A stretch of 64,000 bases of DNA. Origin: Aphelocoma coerulescens. Taxonomy: Eukaryota; Chordata; Aves; Passeriformes; Corvidae. The notes under the pieces were generated by a model that did no database searches, was not told the DNA's origin, and was given only the letters and a program-made list of their open reading frames with translations. A program made the translations under genes and the position numbers. This document shows positions 7,616 through 16,286 of this stretch, piece by piece (the stretch's first letter is position 1; each line of letters starts with the position of its first letter). The DNA lies in assembly GCF_041296385.1 (NCBI RefSeq), contig NW_027183504.1, forward strand, positions 248,001-312,000, given 5' to 3'.

Positions 7616-8138
7616 TCAAGGTGTATGTGTAACATTACCTGATTCTGCTGAACCAGGATTGCCATCTTACATAGTACCCTTGAATTTATCTTTTGTCCTC
7701 AATATGACTAGTGTGGCAGCTCCATTGCCTCTACCTGAACAGTGGACAAGTAAGAAAAATGGAGCCCAAGTTGAGTGCAGAGGTACCCCTATAGTACATA
7801 ACCTTTACCAAACATATGACCCACCTTCTGATGCACCTCATGAAGGACAGTTGCACCAGAAATATTGTAGAACTAGGCGTCCAAAGGTAAATAGAACCAT
7901 CTTATCTCAAATTGAATCCCCTCACCCAGCCATCAAATTAAATAAAAGTAAATTCAGCCCTGAGACAATAACCTTTGAGGAATATAATGCTAAACAGCTC
8001 TGCCTTGTTTACCCATGGGATCCACGGTTTGACCCACTCTACACACCAGATGTAGATGAAGGCAAATATAGCACAGTTTTTAACCCTTCCTGCTGTGGTC
8101 AACTTCCGAACATAACAAATAGAACCCCAATCGACTGA
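7590..8138 (+). pseudogene. env: env, surface-subunit segment
   Basis: Third-frame continuation of Env, with Asn-X-Ser/Thr glycosylation sequons (Asn-Leu-Ser, Asn-Met-Thr, Asn-Arg-Thr, Asn-Ile-Thr) and a modest number of Cys, as in a secreted receptor-binding subunit. It ends at TGA 8136-8138. The following 104 bases contain stops in the third frame before Env-like sequence resumes in the second frame at 8243, so another break lies there. Copies 3 to 5 differ by Asn to Asp at unit position about 7940, and copies 4 and 5 by Leu to Pro at about 7999. Confidence 0.6.
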
Positions 8139-8242
8139 CAACATTTAATGTGGGCATGGTCTGTACAAACAGTTCTTAAAGGTAAATTTAGAGACTAAAA
8201 AAGACTACAAAAGAAGATAGTCCTCTAGTCAATTGCTCAAAG

Positions 8243-8863
8243 GTGATAACATGCAAAGAAGGACCAGGAGATCCTCCAGAAACATGGTTTTCACTTAGAA
8301 TTCGAACATTAGGAACTGATGTGTGTACTTGTTGGGGATACCTCTCAAAAGGCTGGAGAAATCAAGATGAGTCCTGTAACTCCTCCTACAAATACCTTCT
8401 CAACCCATGTGGAGTTCCTTTTACCCACTACCCAGTCCGTGGGACTCCAATCAATACTAAGCCAGAAATCACCGTCCTTGATTTTGCAGATGCAACTAAG
8501 TGGAAAACTGCAAAATATATAGCCCCTCTTGGAATGGCTTGGGGATGCTCTGATGAGATATTTTATTCACATTTGTCATTAGAACAACATGCTGGACTTA
8601 GGTGTGGAATTGGAATTCCCTCCCTTTGCCCCAGACGTATTTTTACTTTCACCAAAGTGTCTAAAGAACGTCACTGTCGTAGTGTTCCCTCTTCAAAGGC
8701 AACACAAAGAGCAGAATGGGCAATTCAAGGAGTTGACATTCCAGATTACTATACCACTGGAGAAAAAGTATCTCTATTTCTGGAAAATTTCTTTACTCCC
8801 TATGTTACCTTTAAAAGACACCAGTTCGTATTAGAAGATATTACCTGGCAATTAAGTATATGA
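8243..8863 (+). pseudogene. env: env, C-terminal surface / N-terminal transmembrane-subunit segment
   Basis: Second-frame open stretch of 206 codons, Cys-rich near the start (Cys-Thr-Cys-Trp) and hydrophobic near its end. It is closed by an in-frame TGA at 8861-8863, beyond which the same frame continues as the transmembrane subunit. I find no clear multibasic furin site. Copies 4 and 5 have Lys to Arg at unit position about 8350, and copy 4 alone has Val to Ile at about 8474. Confidence 0.6.
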
Positions 8864-9334
8864 AGCAATTGGACACAAGATGCATTTGGAGAATTATACA
8901 CCCAAGTCCAGCAAAATACTAAAATGACCCTGCAAAATAGATTAGCTTTAGATATGGTATTGTTAAAAGAACAAGGAGTTTGTGGGATGTTCAATAGAAC
9001 AGAAACTGAGGGTTGTATTACAATTCATAATGCCTCTAGCTCCGCTGAGGAGGCATGAGCTAAGATGAGAGAAATAAGTAATCATACTAGAAATTTGTTT
9101 CATGCAATGCAACTGCGAGAAGTATTTGATAGTTCATGGGTCACTACCATCCTAAAGTATTTTGGGCTCACAGGGTGGGGAAAATGGTTAGCACAACTTG
9201 CAATAACAATTGCTACTGGAATTGCATTGCTAATCGTTGGTATTGGCCGGGTTAAATGCATGATACAACACTTACTCCTTTCCTTCTCCCCCTCTGTACG
9301 CTGTATTCAAATCACCACCACCGAAGAAGGCTGA
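8864..9334 (+). pseudogene. env: env, transmembrane-subunit segment
   Basis: The second frame continues after the TGA at 8861-8863. A Leu-Gln-Asn-Arg heptad-type motif at 8930-8941 and two Cys ten residues apart mark the ectodomain of a gamma-type transmembrane subunit, though no Cys-Cys pair follows. A second in-frame TGA lies at 9056-9058. After it come a Trp-rich membrane-proximal stretch, a membrane-spanning segment (about 9186-9246) and a short tail ending at 9332-9334. Copies 4 and 5 have Leu to Pro at about 9111 and Ala to Gly at about 9200. Confidence 0.65.
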
Positions 9335-9762
9335 CCCTTGCCTCTCCCCCCCCCCCCCCCACCACCACTGCCTGCTGCGAGACACTCTGAGGCCTCCTGG
9401 AGCCGACGCCGCCCGCCTGAGGAGAACCCCCCGAACCTGCACCTCTGGAGCAGAACCACGAGTGAGTTGTGGAACCCCTCCCCTGCTGCTGCGTGCCGTG
9501 CTGAGAGCACCGGGAGTGGGCCAAGGCTCGGCTGCAGCGACCGGGCACCGCGCCTGCAACTCGGAGGACGGGCGGCCGCCTTGCAGCCAAACTGCTCCCA
9601 AGATCAGAGGAGGCAGATAAGACGCTTCCAACTGCTTCGCTCCCCCCACCCCATCTCGGCGGCACTAAAGGTAGCACAGTGAGCTGCTGCTCAGACGGAC
9701 CTTCCCTTCTCTTTTTTTTTTTTTTTCTTTTTCCTTTTTTGTAATTGGGAGACATTGCCAGC
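9335..9762 (+). mobile_element. Leader-like sequence of a second retrovirus, with poly-C and poly-T tracts
   Basis: Where a polypurine tract and 3' LTR should follow env there is a C15 run with ACC repeats (9346-9368), a GC-rich stretch, a consensus splice donor GTGAGT at 9462-9467, and a T15 tract (9712-9726) followed by an acceptor-like CAG ending at 9761, directly before the ATG of the gag-like fragment. The 300 bases between donor and acceptor could be an intron in a retroviral leader. I recognise no primer-binding site here. Assignment rests on the gag-like sequence that follows. Tract lengths vary among copies. Confidence 0.4.
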
Positions 9763-10019
9763 ATGGGCGCAGAGTTTCAGCACCAAAAGACCCCGTACTA
9801 CAGGTATGGACTTGCTTTTTAACAAAAAAAGGCATAAAATACGACCAACAGGCTTTAACACCCTTAAGCACATGGTGTAAGAGCCACAGACTAGACGGCT
9901 CCGAGGGGACTGCCCTGGGCTTGGAAAGGTTGAAGCAGGCTGGTAAAATTAGAATCGAAGTGGCTCCCACAGGAGATGAGACAGCTATTAATGTGCTAAA
10001 GCCTTGGAGGCTCCTTTAA
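9763..10019 (+). pseudogene. gag: Gag matrix fragment of a class II (beta-like) retrovirus
   Basis: ATG with Met-Gly-Ala opens a 19-codon frame. From about 9804 the third frame reads Val-Trp-Thr, a Leu-Thr-Lys-Lys-Gly-Ile-Lys-Tyr stretch, a Trp-Cys-Lys-Ser motif and a Thr-Gly-Asp-Glu-Thr-Ala motif, ending Trp-Arg-Leu-Leu at TAA 10017-10019. I read this as the N-terminal matrix domain of an avian class II endogenous Gag, from recollection of that family's layout. The Met-Gly start would be myristoylated. A frameshift near 9804 separates the start from the rest, and nothing of capsid or pol follows, so only the first 85 or so codons were retained. Invariant in the five copies that include it. 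Confidence 0.5.
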
Positions 10020-10534
10020 AAAGGAGAATAATGCAAGGATGACGGTGGGAACACGGCGGGCGCCGCCCACTGAGGCCGGCAGCGAGGAGAGGGCGCCGGG
10101 AGAGGCAGCGGGAGGCGTGGCCGCAGCACCGGGCGCGCAAGAGAGCACCGCGGCCGAGCAGCCTTTCCGCCAACTGCACATCCTGGTCCCTCTCGCCCTG
10201 GGAAATGCGTGTGGGGGCTGGGGCCAGGGGGGCTCCGTCCCTCTCAGCCCTGGGGTGACTGCCCCGAGTATCTCCCGCCATGACTTGGACAGAGATCCCC
10301 CCAGTCCCGATCGTTCCCCGACAGGAGAGGCCTGAAGACACCACAGGACCCCCCAGGATGCAGAGGGACGGAGACAGCCCCGGGCCATGCGTGCTCCTCA
10401 CCCCAGCTGAGGCCGGGGGGGCTCCGGCCTCCTCTCCCACGGGGAAGGCGGGGGCTTTGGGATTTGTTTGCATCGCAAGCCACTCGCTGGGAGAGCAAAG
10501 ATCACTCAAGGCATTTGATGTGATTTTTGCCAAT
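10020..10534. other. CpG-rich spacer without a recognised gene
   Basis: High GC and many CpGs. Short ORFs occur on both strands, as expected of such composition. A plus-strand frame ends in a Pro-Ser-Pro-Asp-Arg-Ser-Pro stretch that could be the proline-rich linker after a Gag matrix, continuing the preceding fragment, but I cannot show it. A palindrome CTCCTTTAAAAAGGAG spans the junction at 10011-10026. Invariant among copies 1 to 5 as far as I can see. Confidence 0.4.
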
Positions 10535-10540
10535 TTTATT
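10535..10540 (-). terminator. Minus-strand polyadenylation signal AATAAA
   Basis: Plus strand TTTATT. It lies about 630 bases downstream of the minus-strand TATA promoter and immediately after the 10-bp minisatellite in that direction, so it could end a short leftward transcript. Inferred only. Confidence 0.35.
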
Positions 10541-10710
10541 TTGTTTTACCGTGTTTTACCTGGCATTAGCTGATTTTACCTGGTATTACCTGATTTTACC
10601 GTGTTTTACCTGTATTAGATAATATTAGATGGTATTAGCTGGTATTACCGTGTTTTACCTGGTATTACCGTGTTTTACCTGGTATTACCTGGTATTACCT
10701 GATTTTACCT
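10541..10710. repeat. 10-bp minisatellite (TTTTACCTGG/TATTACCTGG)
   Basis: About 17 near-regular decamers, alternating TTTTACCGTG, TTTTACCTGG, TATTACCTGG and TATTAGCTGG. The T/A-rich half recurs once per helical turn, a pattern known to favour intrinsic bending and nucleosome phasing. The unit is unlike the flanking GC-rich DNA. Copy number is constant in all five complete units. Confidence 0.85.
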
Positions 10711-11017
10711 TTGGTGGGCTTCGGGTGGTGTCCGAACTCTTCCGATTTTGTCCCTCGTTGCCCCGGCGCTGCTGGGGCCCTGCCTTTGCCGAGCCGGGGT
10801 TGCTGTCCCTCGTTGCCCCGGTAGTTGCCCGTCCCTGCCTTTGCCGAGCTGGGGTGCGGTCCCTCGTTGCCGCGGTAGTTGCCCGTCCCTGCCTTTGCCG
10901 AGCCGGGGTTGCTGGCGCTCCCACTGCCATCTGGAGGGGCCGGCGCAGGTACCTGAGAAAAGTGGCAGAGAGAAAAGGCGCATTGGCGGCGAGAAGCGGC
11001 GCAGCGAACCATCCCAT
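10685..11017 (-). CDS. Unrecognised minus-strand ORF, 110 codons, behind the TATA promoter
   Basis: Starts at the first ATG downstream of the minus-strand TATA box, with G at -3 and +4, and ends inside the minisatellite. The frame is open further upstream but without an ATG. The product would be basic: a hydrophobic N-terminal 25 residues, then an Arg/Gln/Thr-rich part in which an 18-residue segment is duplicated because two of the 55-bp repeats are read in nearly the same phase. An AATAAA follows. The only substitution in this region (copy 4, unit position 11036) lies just upstream of the ATG. No family recognised; it may be non-coding. Confidence 0.2.
   Translation of the reverse strand: MGWFAAPLLAANAPFLSATFLRYLRRPLQMAVGAPATPARQRQGRATTAATRDRTPARQRQGRATTGATRDSNPGSAKAGPQQRRGNEGQNRKSSDTTRSPPKVKSGNTR
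10751..10914. repeat. Three direct repeats of 54-55 bp
   Basis: Each begins TCCCTCGTTGCC and ends with CCTTTGCCGAGC and a GGGGT block; starts are at 10751, 10806 and 10860. The second and third are more alike (both with GGTAGTTGCCCGTCCCTG). Too few and too close for a CRISPR array, and there are no spacers: the repeats abut. Same number in all copies. Confidence 0.8.
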
Positions 11018-11164
11018 CTCCCTCCCAGCCACCCCCTCCCACCCGCCCCGGCCTGGGGCTCCAGGGCCGCGGCGCTGAGGGCCGGGCCGCTCCCAGAGCT
11101 CCGGCCTCGGGGCTTCCGCTCCTCTCCGCCCGCTCCGCTCCGCTGCTGCCGCCTCCACGCCGGG

Positions 11165-11346
11165 ACTGCAAGTGAAGCCCCGCCACCGCCGCCGCCTTAT
11201 ATAGGCAGCCTAAGCCCCGCCCCCCCGGGCGGCAGCCAATGGGAATCGAGCGCCAAGGTTCCTCATTGTGAGGAAACAATGAGGGGCGGGGCCAGAACGT
11301 AGCGGAGCGATCTGATTGGTCGAGAGGCAGCGGGTCAATGACATCA
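11165..11346 (-). promoter_or_regulatory. Minus-strand RNA polymerase II promoter (TATA, GC boxes, CCAAT)
   Basis: Read on the minus strand: CRE-like TGATGTCA (11346-11339), CCAAT (11319-11315), GCCCCGCCCC (about 11293-11284), an inverted CCAAT (11240-11236), a GGGGCGGGGC box (about 11226-11213) and TATATAAGG (11203-11195), with a TTCACTT initiator-like site about 30 bases further on near 11175. Order and spacing are those of a strong vertebrate core promoter inside a CpG-rich stretch. It would drive transcription leftwards through the spacer and, if not terminated at 10535, antisense to the retrovirus. Present in all complete copies without change. Not seen in any retroviral LTR context here; its origin is unknown. 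Confidence 0.55.
11261..11284. repeat. 9-bp inverted repeat in the promoter
   Basis: CCTCATTGT and ACAATGAGG are separated by six bases, between the two GC boxes of the minus-strand promoter. It could be a binding site for a dimeric factor; there is no direct evidence. Confidence 0.6.
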
Positions 11347-12384
11347 CACCCCGGGCATTACCAAAGCTTAGCAAAAATGAAACCCTATAAAATAGAAAAA
11401 TTACATTTAAAACGCCACTGGAGTGTGGCATTCAGCAGCGGCCGCTCTTTATTGGGGCCAGCTGCACCAGGGGATTTCTCCTCTGAAATATCCTGTGTGC
11501 CGAGCGCTCCAAAGCTCCTGTTCACACGCTGTGCTTTGCATCCTTTTGCATTGCTATCATTCGATTCAACGCTGCCCTTAACTCCCCGCTGGACGCTGCA
11601 AAGAGCGGTCTCAGAGCTGCTGAGCCACTACTAGCAGGCATCCTGTGACCATGCCTGGCAGTGCTGGCCGCAAATTTTCTGTGGAAACAGAGCGTCCTGC
11701 AGCTGTATCCAACGCGCCTGCACAGCCATCACAAAAACGCTCGCCCAAGACAGACACGCTATCAGAAGCGGCCGATCCATGCTTAAGCATCATGCCTGGA
11801 AATAGCGGCTGGCCAGGAAGTCCTAATGTCGCCGCTGCCCTTTGTGACAACTCTGCGGCGCAGGCGGCGGGGCCACGACGTCTCCGGGCGACGACACTGC
11901 CCCAGAGGCAGGGGGCTCGGGGACGGCCAGTGCCAGCACCGCACCGAGCCCGCTGATTGCTCCACAGGCCGCGGCCTCTGTGACACGCGGGGACAGCGCC
12001 TGGCTCGCAGCGCAGGGAGGCAGGGCCGGCATCAGGGCGGGCTGGGGGAGGGGGCGGCGTTGAAGCCCCACTTGGGCTGCCTTTGGCTGCCATTGCGGCT
12101 CAGGCCGGCCTTAGGGCTGGCCCTGCCCTTAGGGCTAACGGTGGCCTTGAGCTTGGAGCCTGCCTTGGGCTAGGGAGTGCACCTGGGGCACTGGCCTTAA
12201 CTCCATGAATGGTTGGCCTTAGGGCAGCAGTTGGGGCTGAGTTTGGGAGTTAGAGCTAAAGGCGGCATTGGAGTATGGGCTGGGGCTGGGCTCAAAGCTG
12301 GATTTAGGGCTTCAGCTGGGATTGGTGTTGGGCTTGATCTTAAGAGTTGCAGTTGGGGCTGGCTTTGGCCTTCGAGCTCACCGT

Positions 12385-12958
12385 TGTTATAAACGAAGCT
12401 GAGACTTTTTTTAAAAAAGAAAAGCCAGCTCGTTTGTTTATTCATTAACAACTGAGAGCGAGAACCCAGGATAAGCCCAGGCTCCGCACGACAAGCCAGA
12501 GTAAAGCAGCACACAAAAAGGACAGTGTGACCCACTGGGTGCAACCTTGGACCCCAAGTTCCGCAGGAGCTCCCCGGATAAAGTCCCAGGTCCGTTCTTA
12601 TGCCCTCTGTCTGTTCACAATTGGTGGATTTTGGATTCTTCTTCTGATTGGCTCGCTTCCAGGGGTTCTATTGGTCTTTATCAAGATGCATTTTTGTCCA
12701 ATCATTTCCCGAGGGTGTCGAATGATTGGCTAAGCGGTCCAAGATGTTGACATCACCTGCATGAGGTCATTTTCTAGTCCATCACGTCATCACATCCCCA
12801 ATTGCGTCTCCACCTAGTGCTCACACTCCGATATTACACCCAGACAGTCTCGCAATATCCTCCGTTAACATGCCCATGTATCCAACTATCAACTCCCCTC
12901 TTTTCTATCTCCTCCAAACAGTAAAAATCAACACCCTGAAACCAATTCATTTATTACA
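12385..12958 (-). mobile_element. Solo LTR, antisense (copy 2)
   Basis: TG...CA element between CCGT duplications, as in copy 1. Confidence 0.8.
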
Positions 12959-14114
12959 CCGTTGCATTTGGTTTAGGGCTGAGCATTTAGCAAGGGGCTG
13001 GAATTAGGAGAGGCCTCGGCGTTAGGGCTGGGTTTTACATTACAGCTACCATTGGCGTGAAGGCTAAATGTGGCGTTTGCCTTCAGCCTGGCCTTGGTAT
13101 TGGCTCTGGGGCTGCACGGGTCTGCCACTGGCATGGGATGAAATCCAGGACTGTGAGCGTGTCTAAACATGGAGTGAGACTGAGATCAGAATGGGCGTGC
13201 GCTTTGGGACCGAGCGCACGCCCAGCGGAAAAGAGAAGACGTCACTGCGGGATGTCCCTGGCATCGTCCCCGCCCTGCTCAGGCACCACCAAACCTGGCG
13301 GCAGCTGCCTTGGCCAAGATGCAGGTGCTCCCAGCTCTGGCTGCTCCCGCTTCCGGCTGCTCCCAGCCCCCCTCCAGCTCTGCTGGAGCCCCTTTAGGCA
13401 CTGCAAGGGTGATTGGCCCCAAACTGGGCCCTACTTTTACTGTCAAATAAAATACATCAATTTTTTGGCATCGACATTTAATCTCGTTTGGTTTTAATCT
13501 CATATCTGGCAATATTTTGAACCTTCGAAGTTCTTTCTGGTTTATGCTCAGAGACTTCGCCTGCTTTGCCTTTCTGGGTCTGAACCGGATCGTAACACTT
13601 TATTGGCATAGTCGGCAGGATCCCCGTAAAATGAGAGTGTTGTTTCCAAAAAATGCATGAATTGCTAATTCTTATGATTGGATCATTTTAGGAAAATAAA
13701 ACAACGTACCTTTCTACATTTCCTAACACCTCTCTACCTTTCTTACTCTGTCTTACTCTTTTGTTTGTTTGTTTGTTTGCTTGTGTGTTTGCACATGCAC
13801 CTGAGCTAAAACGGTGCTCCCGAGGCCCAGGGTCTGGGAAATTGGCACTCCTGTAGGTAAAAGACCTGGGAGTTTGGAAAGTAATTTTGAGACTTGTAAC
13901 TTTGGTAAACACTAGGTGCTCTCGAGGTGTAAGGAGTAGGACCTCAGAAACCATTTTGTAAGGGGTGTCCCTCAAGAGAGACTACTCCAGTGTTTGTAAC
14001 TTTCTTTGGTTTGGCAGAAGAGGAACCTTCCCAGAGTGCAGGGGTGAGACTTTTGTAAATTTACTTTACGCTGGGCATCCTCTAGGAATGATCACTCCGA
14101 CATTTGTAAGTAAC

Positions 14115-15687
14115 ATGGGACATCATACACAAGCTTTGTTTACTTTGTTGGATGAATTTGGTGCCAGGCCATCTCCTCCAGGGACGGACTGGGCACAAAA
14201 CTATTGGTATAATATCCAAGCACTCGTTGATCGAGTCTCTGTCCTGCGCACAGGAGCGAGACTCAAAAAAGGTAAAGCGCAACCAGTGGTATGTTCTGTC
14301 TTAGCTGCTGCTGTGCTAGCTGCAGTAGGACACAGAGAGCACCAGCAGAAAGCTGATACGGAAGTTACTGCTTCATTACAGCATTTGGTTAAAGCATTGC
14401 AAGTTCAGCTGGAGCTAACACCCACCTCCTCCAGGAAGAGATAAGGAATGAAAAGGCTACTGTCTGTGTGCTCCGAGAGGAGCTGTTTGCAAGATCAGCA
14501 AATGAGGGAAAAAAGGAGTCAGAGCTGGAACTATCTAAAGAAGCGTACCCCCTCTCGGACTTAGAATCCTTGCGTAATCACTCAGAAAAGCCCTCAGCCT
14601 CGCTCCGTCCCTTCATTAAAACAGAATACACCCATGAGGCTTCAGACGACGACACACCTGACATAACCACAAAAGAAATCCCATCTACAGCTACTGAATT
14701 GGCCAAACTAAAGGAAGGGTATAGCCAAAGTCCCAAAGAATCTGAAACTGAATGTGTTTGGAGACTCTCTCTCACACGGGCTGACCAAATTCTGTTCTCA
14801 GAAAAAGAGGCAGAAGGGTACTGGAGGGGCAGGAGTCTTCCTTACCACAGGAGATAACCGTGCTCCTTGGTCCCTCCCCAGAGAGCTGCTGATTGGGCTG
14901 GCAGACTCAGTCCTTCAGAAAGAGGAGATCCCCTGGCTATAGTAAGGAATGTCAATCAGACTGTAGAAAGTGTACAGAAAGCGGCTCGTTTACAAATGAT
15001 GCATGATAGGAAATTAACACCACGAGGTGAATCTCCAGTGATGGTGCCTGTGGATCCTGAGAGAATGATACCTCTTATCAGAGGCCTCCCTGAAGCTGTG
15101 AAACCCATAGGCATGCAGCTAAAAGGACAAATAGAAAGTCTCCCAATTGCAGAAAGAGCTGTAGCCACCTTGGAGGCAGCAGCTATTTCCCTCAGTCTTA
15201 AGCGGGCAAAAGGGAAGGTTTGGACCTGGGGGGGAAGGTGGCACAAGAATTAATTAATTACGGGAGAAAATATGGCCCAATTCCTTCAAATACAACTGAT
15301 TCTAGATCAATTCGGCGCACAGAGTGCAAAACCCTGTCCCCAGCAAAACTCCAAAAGGTAAGGTTCTCCCCTGGGCTGGGTAGACAAACAAATACAGGGG
15401 AAGAACGCAAGGAGAAAAGAAATGCCCTGTGGATTGCGGGCTTACAAAAGGGAGTCCCAAGGACCCTAATGGATGGCCAGCCCACTAATAAATTAGAACT
15501 ATTCATCCAAGAGTGGCCAGCAAAAGAGGAACCATTAAAAGCTGTCCCTGCTACAGCCCCTCCCCTGGAGGAACCACAAGAAAGGGAAGGTGACAGAAAA
15601 CCCTTATCTTTGCAGAAGGTAAGCCAGGGGGCGAAGGGTGGATTCACATCAGGCGCCTTTCTAACAATTCCAGAGGAGACCCGTTAA
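14115..15687 (+). pseudogene. gag: gag, frameshifted (copy 2)
   Basis: Matrix start (Met-Gly) at 14115, then linker, capsid and 3' segments in three frames with the same breaks as copy 1. Confidence 0.65.
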
Positions 15688-16286
15688 TAACCTGTCCTAC
15701 TGGTCCCCACAAAGCCCCGGTAACTTTTTTAGTAGATACTGGTGCTCAGGTGTCTGCCCTTAAAATTGAAGATGCCTCCTCACGTGGAATCACTCCCTCA
15801 CGTAAGAGTATACGTGTCACAGATGTTTTTGAGAATAGCCAAGCCCAGATGACAGCAAAGGTAAGACGCTGGTTACCGGCAGAAGAGAAAGCAGTTGACA
15901 CCCTAATGATTACAGGTGAATTTCCTACAAATTCACTGGGTCTGGACCTCCTAAAGGGAAGGCCTTGGACCAATGAAGAAGGAAAAATAGGGACTTTGGG
16001 GCAGGAAACCTCCCATTTGTGTTTGTTAAGTTCTGCTCCTGCTCTTCCCCCCTCCCTAGTAACCAATGTCAAACCTTACCCCTTGCCTTTAGGAGCCAGA
16101 GAAGGAATCACACCAATTATTGCACATTTGAAAGAAAAAGGAATAGTGATTGCAACACATTCCCCTTACAATGCTCCTGTGTGGCCAGTCCGCAAGCCTA
16201 ATGGCAACTGGAGACTGACAGGAGACTATCGGCGGCTTAACTCAAAATACAGGGCCTCTCACTGCTGCAGTCCCAAACATTGCTGA
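15594..16286 (+). CDS. pro: Protease and N-terminal reverse transcriptase segment (copy 2)
   Basis: Asp-Thr-Gly-Ala active site at 15735-15746; frameshifted into the next segment at about 16244. Confidence 0.75.
   Translation, partial: QKTLIFAEGKPGGEGWIHIRRLSNNSRGDPLITCPTGPHKAPVTFLVDTGAQVSALKIEDASSRGITPSRKSIRVTDVFENSQAQMTAKVRRWLPAEEKAVDTLMITGEFPTNSLGLDLLKGRPWTNEEGKIGTLGQETSHLCLLSSAPALPPSLVTNVKPYPLPLGAREGITPIIAHLKEKGIVIATHSPYNAPVWPVRKPNGNWRLTGDYRRLNSKYRASHCCSPKHC

Larger units (their letters stand above)
1800..9334 (+). mobile_element. Defective endogenous retrovirus (LTR remnant, gag-pro-pol-env)
   Basis: In order: LTR-like sequence with a polyadenylation signal, a tRNA-Ser-type primer-binding site, leader with splice donor, gag, protease, reverse transcriptase/RNase H, integrase and env. 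The order and the presence of env define an orthoretroviral provirus. It is neither alpha- nor beta-like by the pol motifs I can read. A class I assignment is likely, but class III affinity of pol is not excluded. At least four gag frame changes, one frameshift in reverse transcriptase, one in integrase and several breaks in env make it non-coding as a virus. No 3' LTR follows env. The left edge (about 1800) is approximate. Confidence 0.9.
1..11369. repeat. Tandem macrosatellite unit, copy 1
   Basis: The sequence starting at 1 restarts at 11370 and then at about 11.37 kb intervals across the window, always in the same orientation. The unit holds one defective retrovirus, one antisense solo LTR, a fragment of a second retrovirus and GC-rich spacers. 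The window start sets the phase, so the true biological unit boundary is unknown. I found no difference between copy 1 and copy 2: all translated frames on both strands match, and the poly-C and poly-T tracts have the same length. Relative to later copies it carries C at 490, C at 6373, CT at 7475-7476 and A in the codon at about 7940. Confidence 0.97.

Noticed and set aside
10018..10028. Polypurine tract (AAAAAGGAGAA) announcing a 3' LTR
   Set aside because: No sequence after it matches the 5' LTR remnant, and it lies inside a palindrome at the end of the gag fragment.
10751..10914. CRISPR-like direct repeats
   Set aside because: Only three abutting repeats without spacers, in vertebrate DNA.
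10629..11302. Several 90-190 codon frames on both strands in the GC-rich spacer
   Set aside because: CpG-rich, stop-poor DNA gives such frames by chance. Many need GTG or CTG starts or run through the TATA box; only the ATG-started frame behind the promoter was kept, at low confidence.
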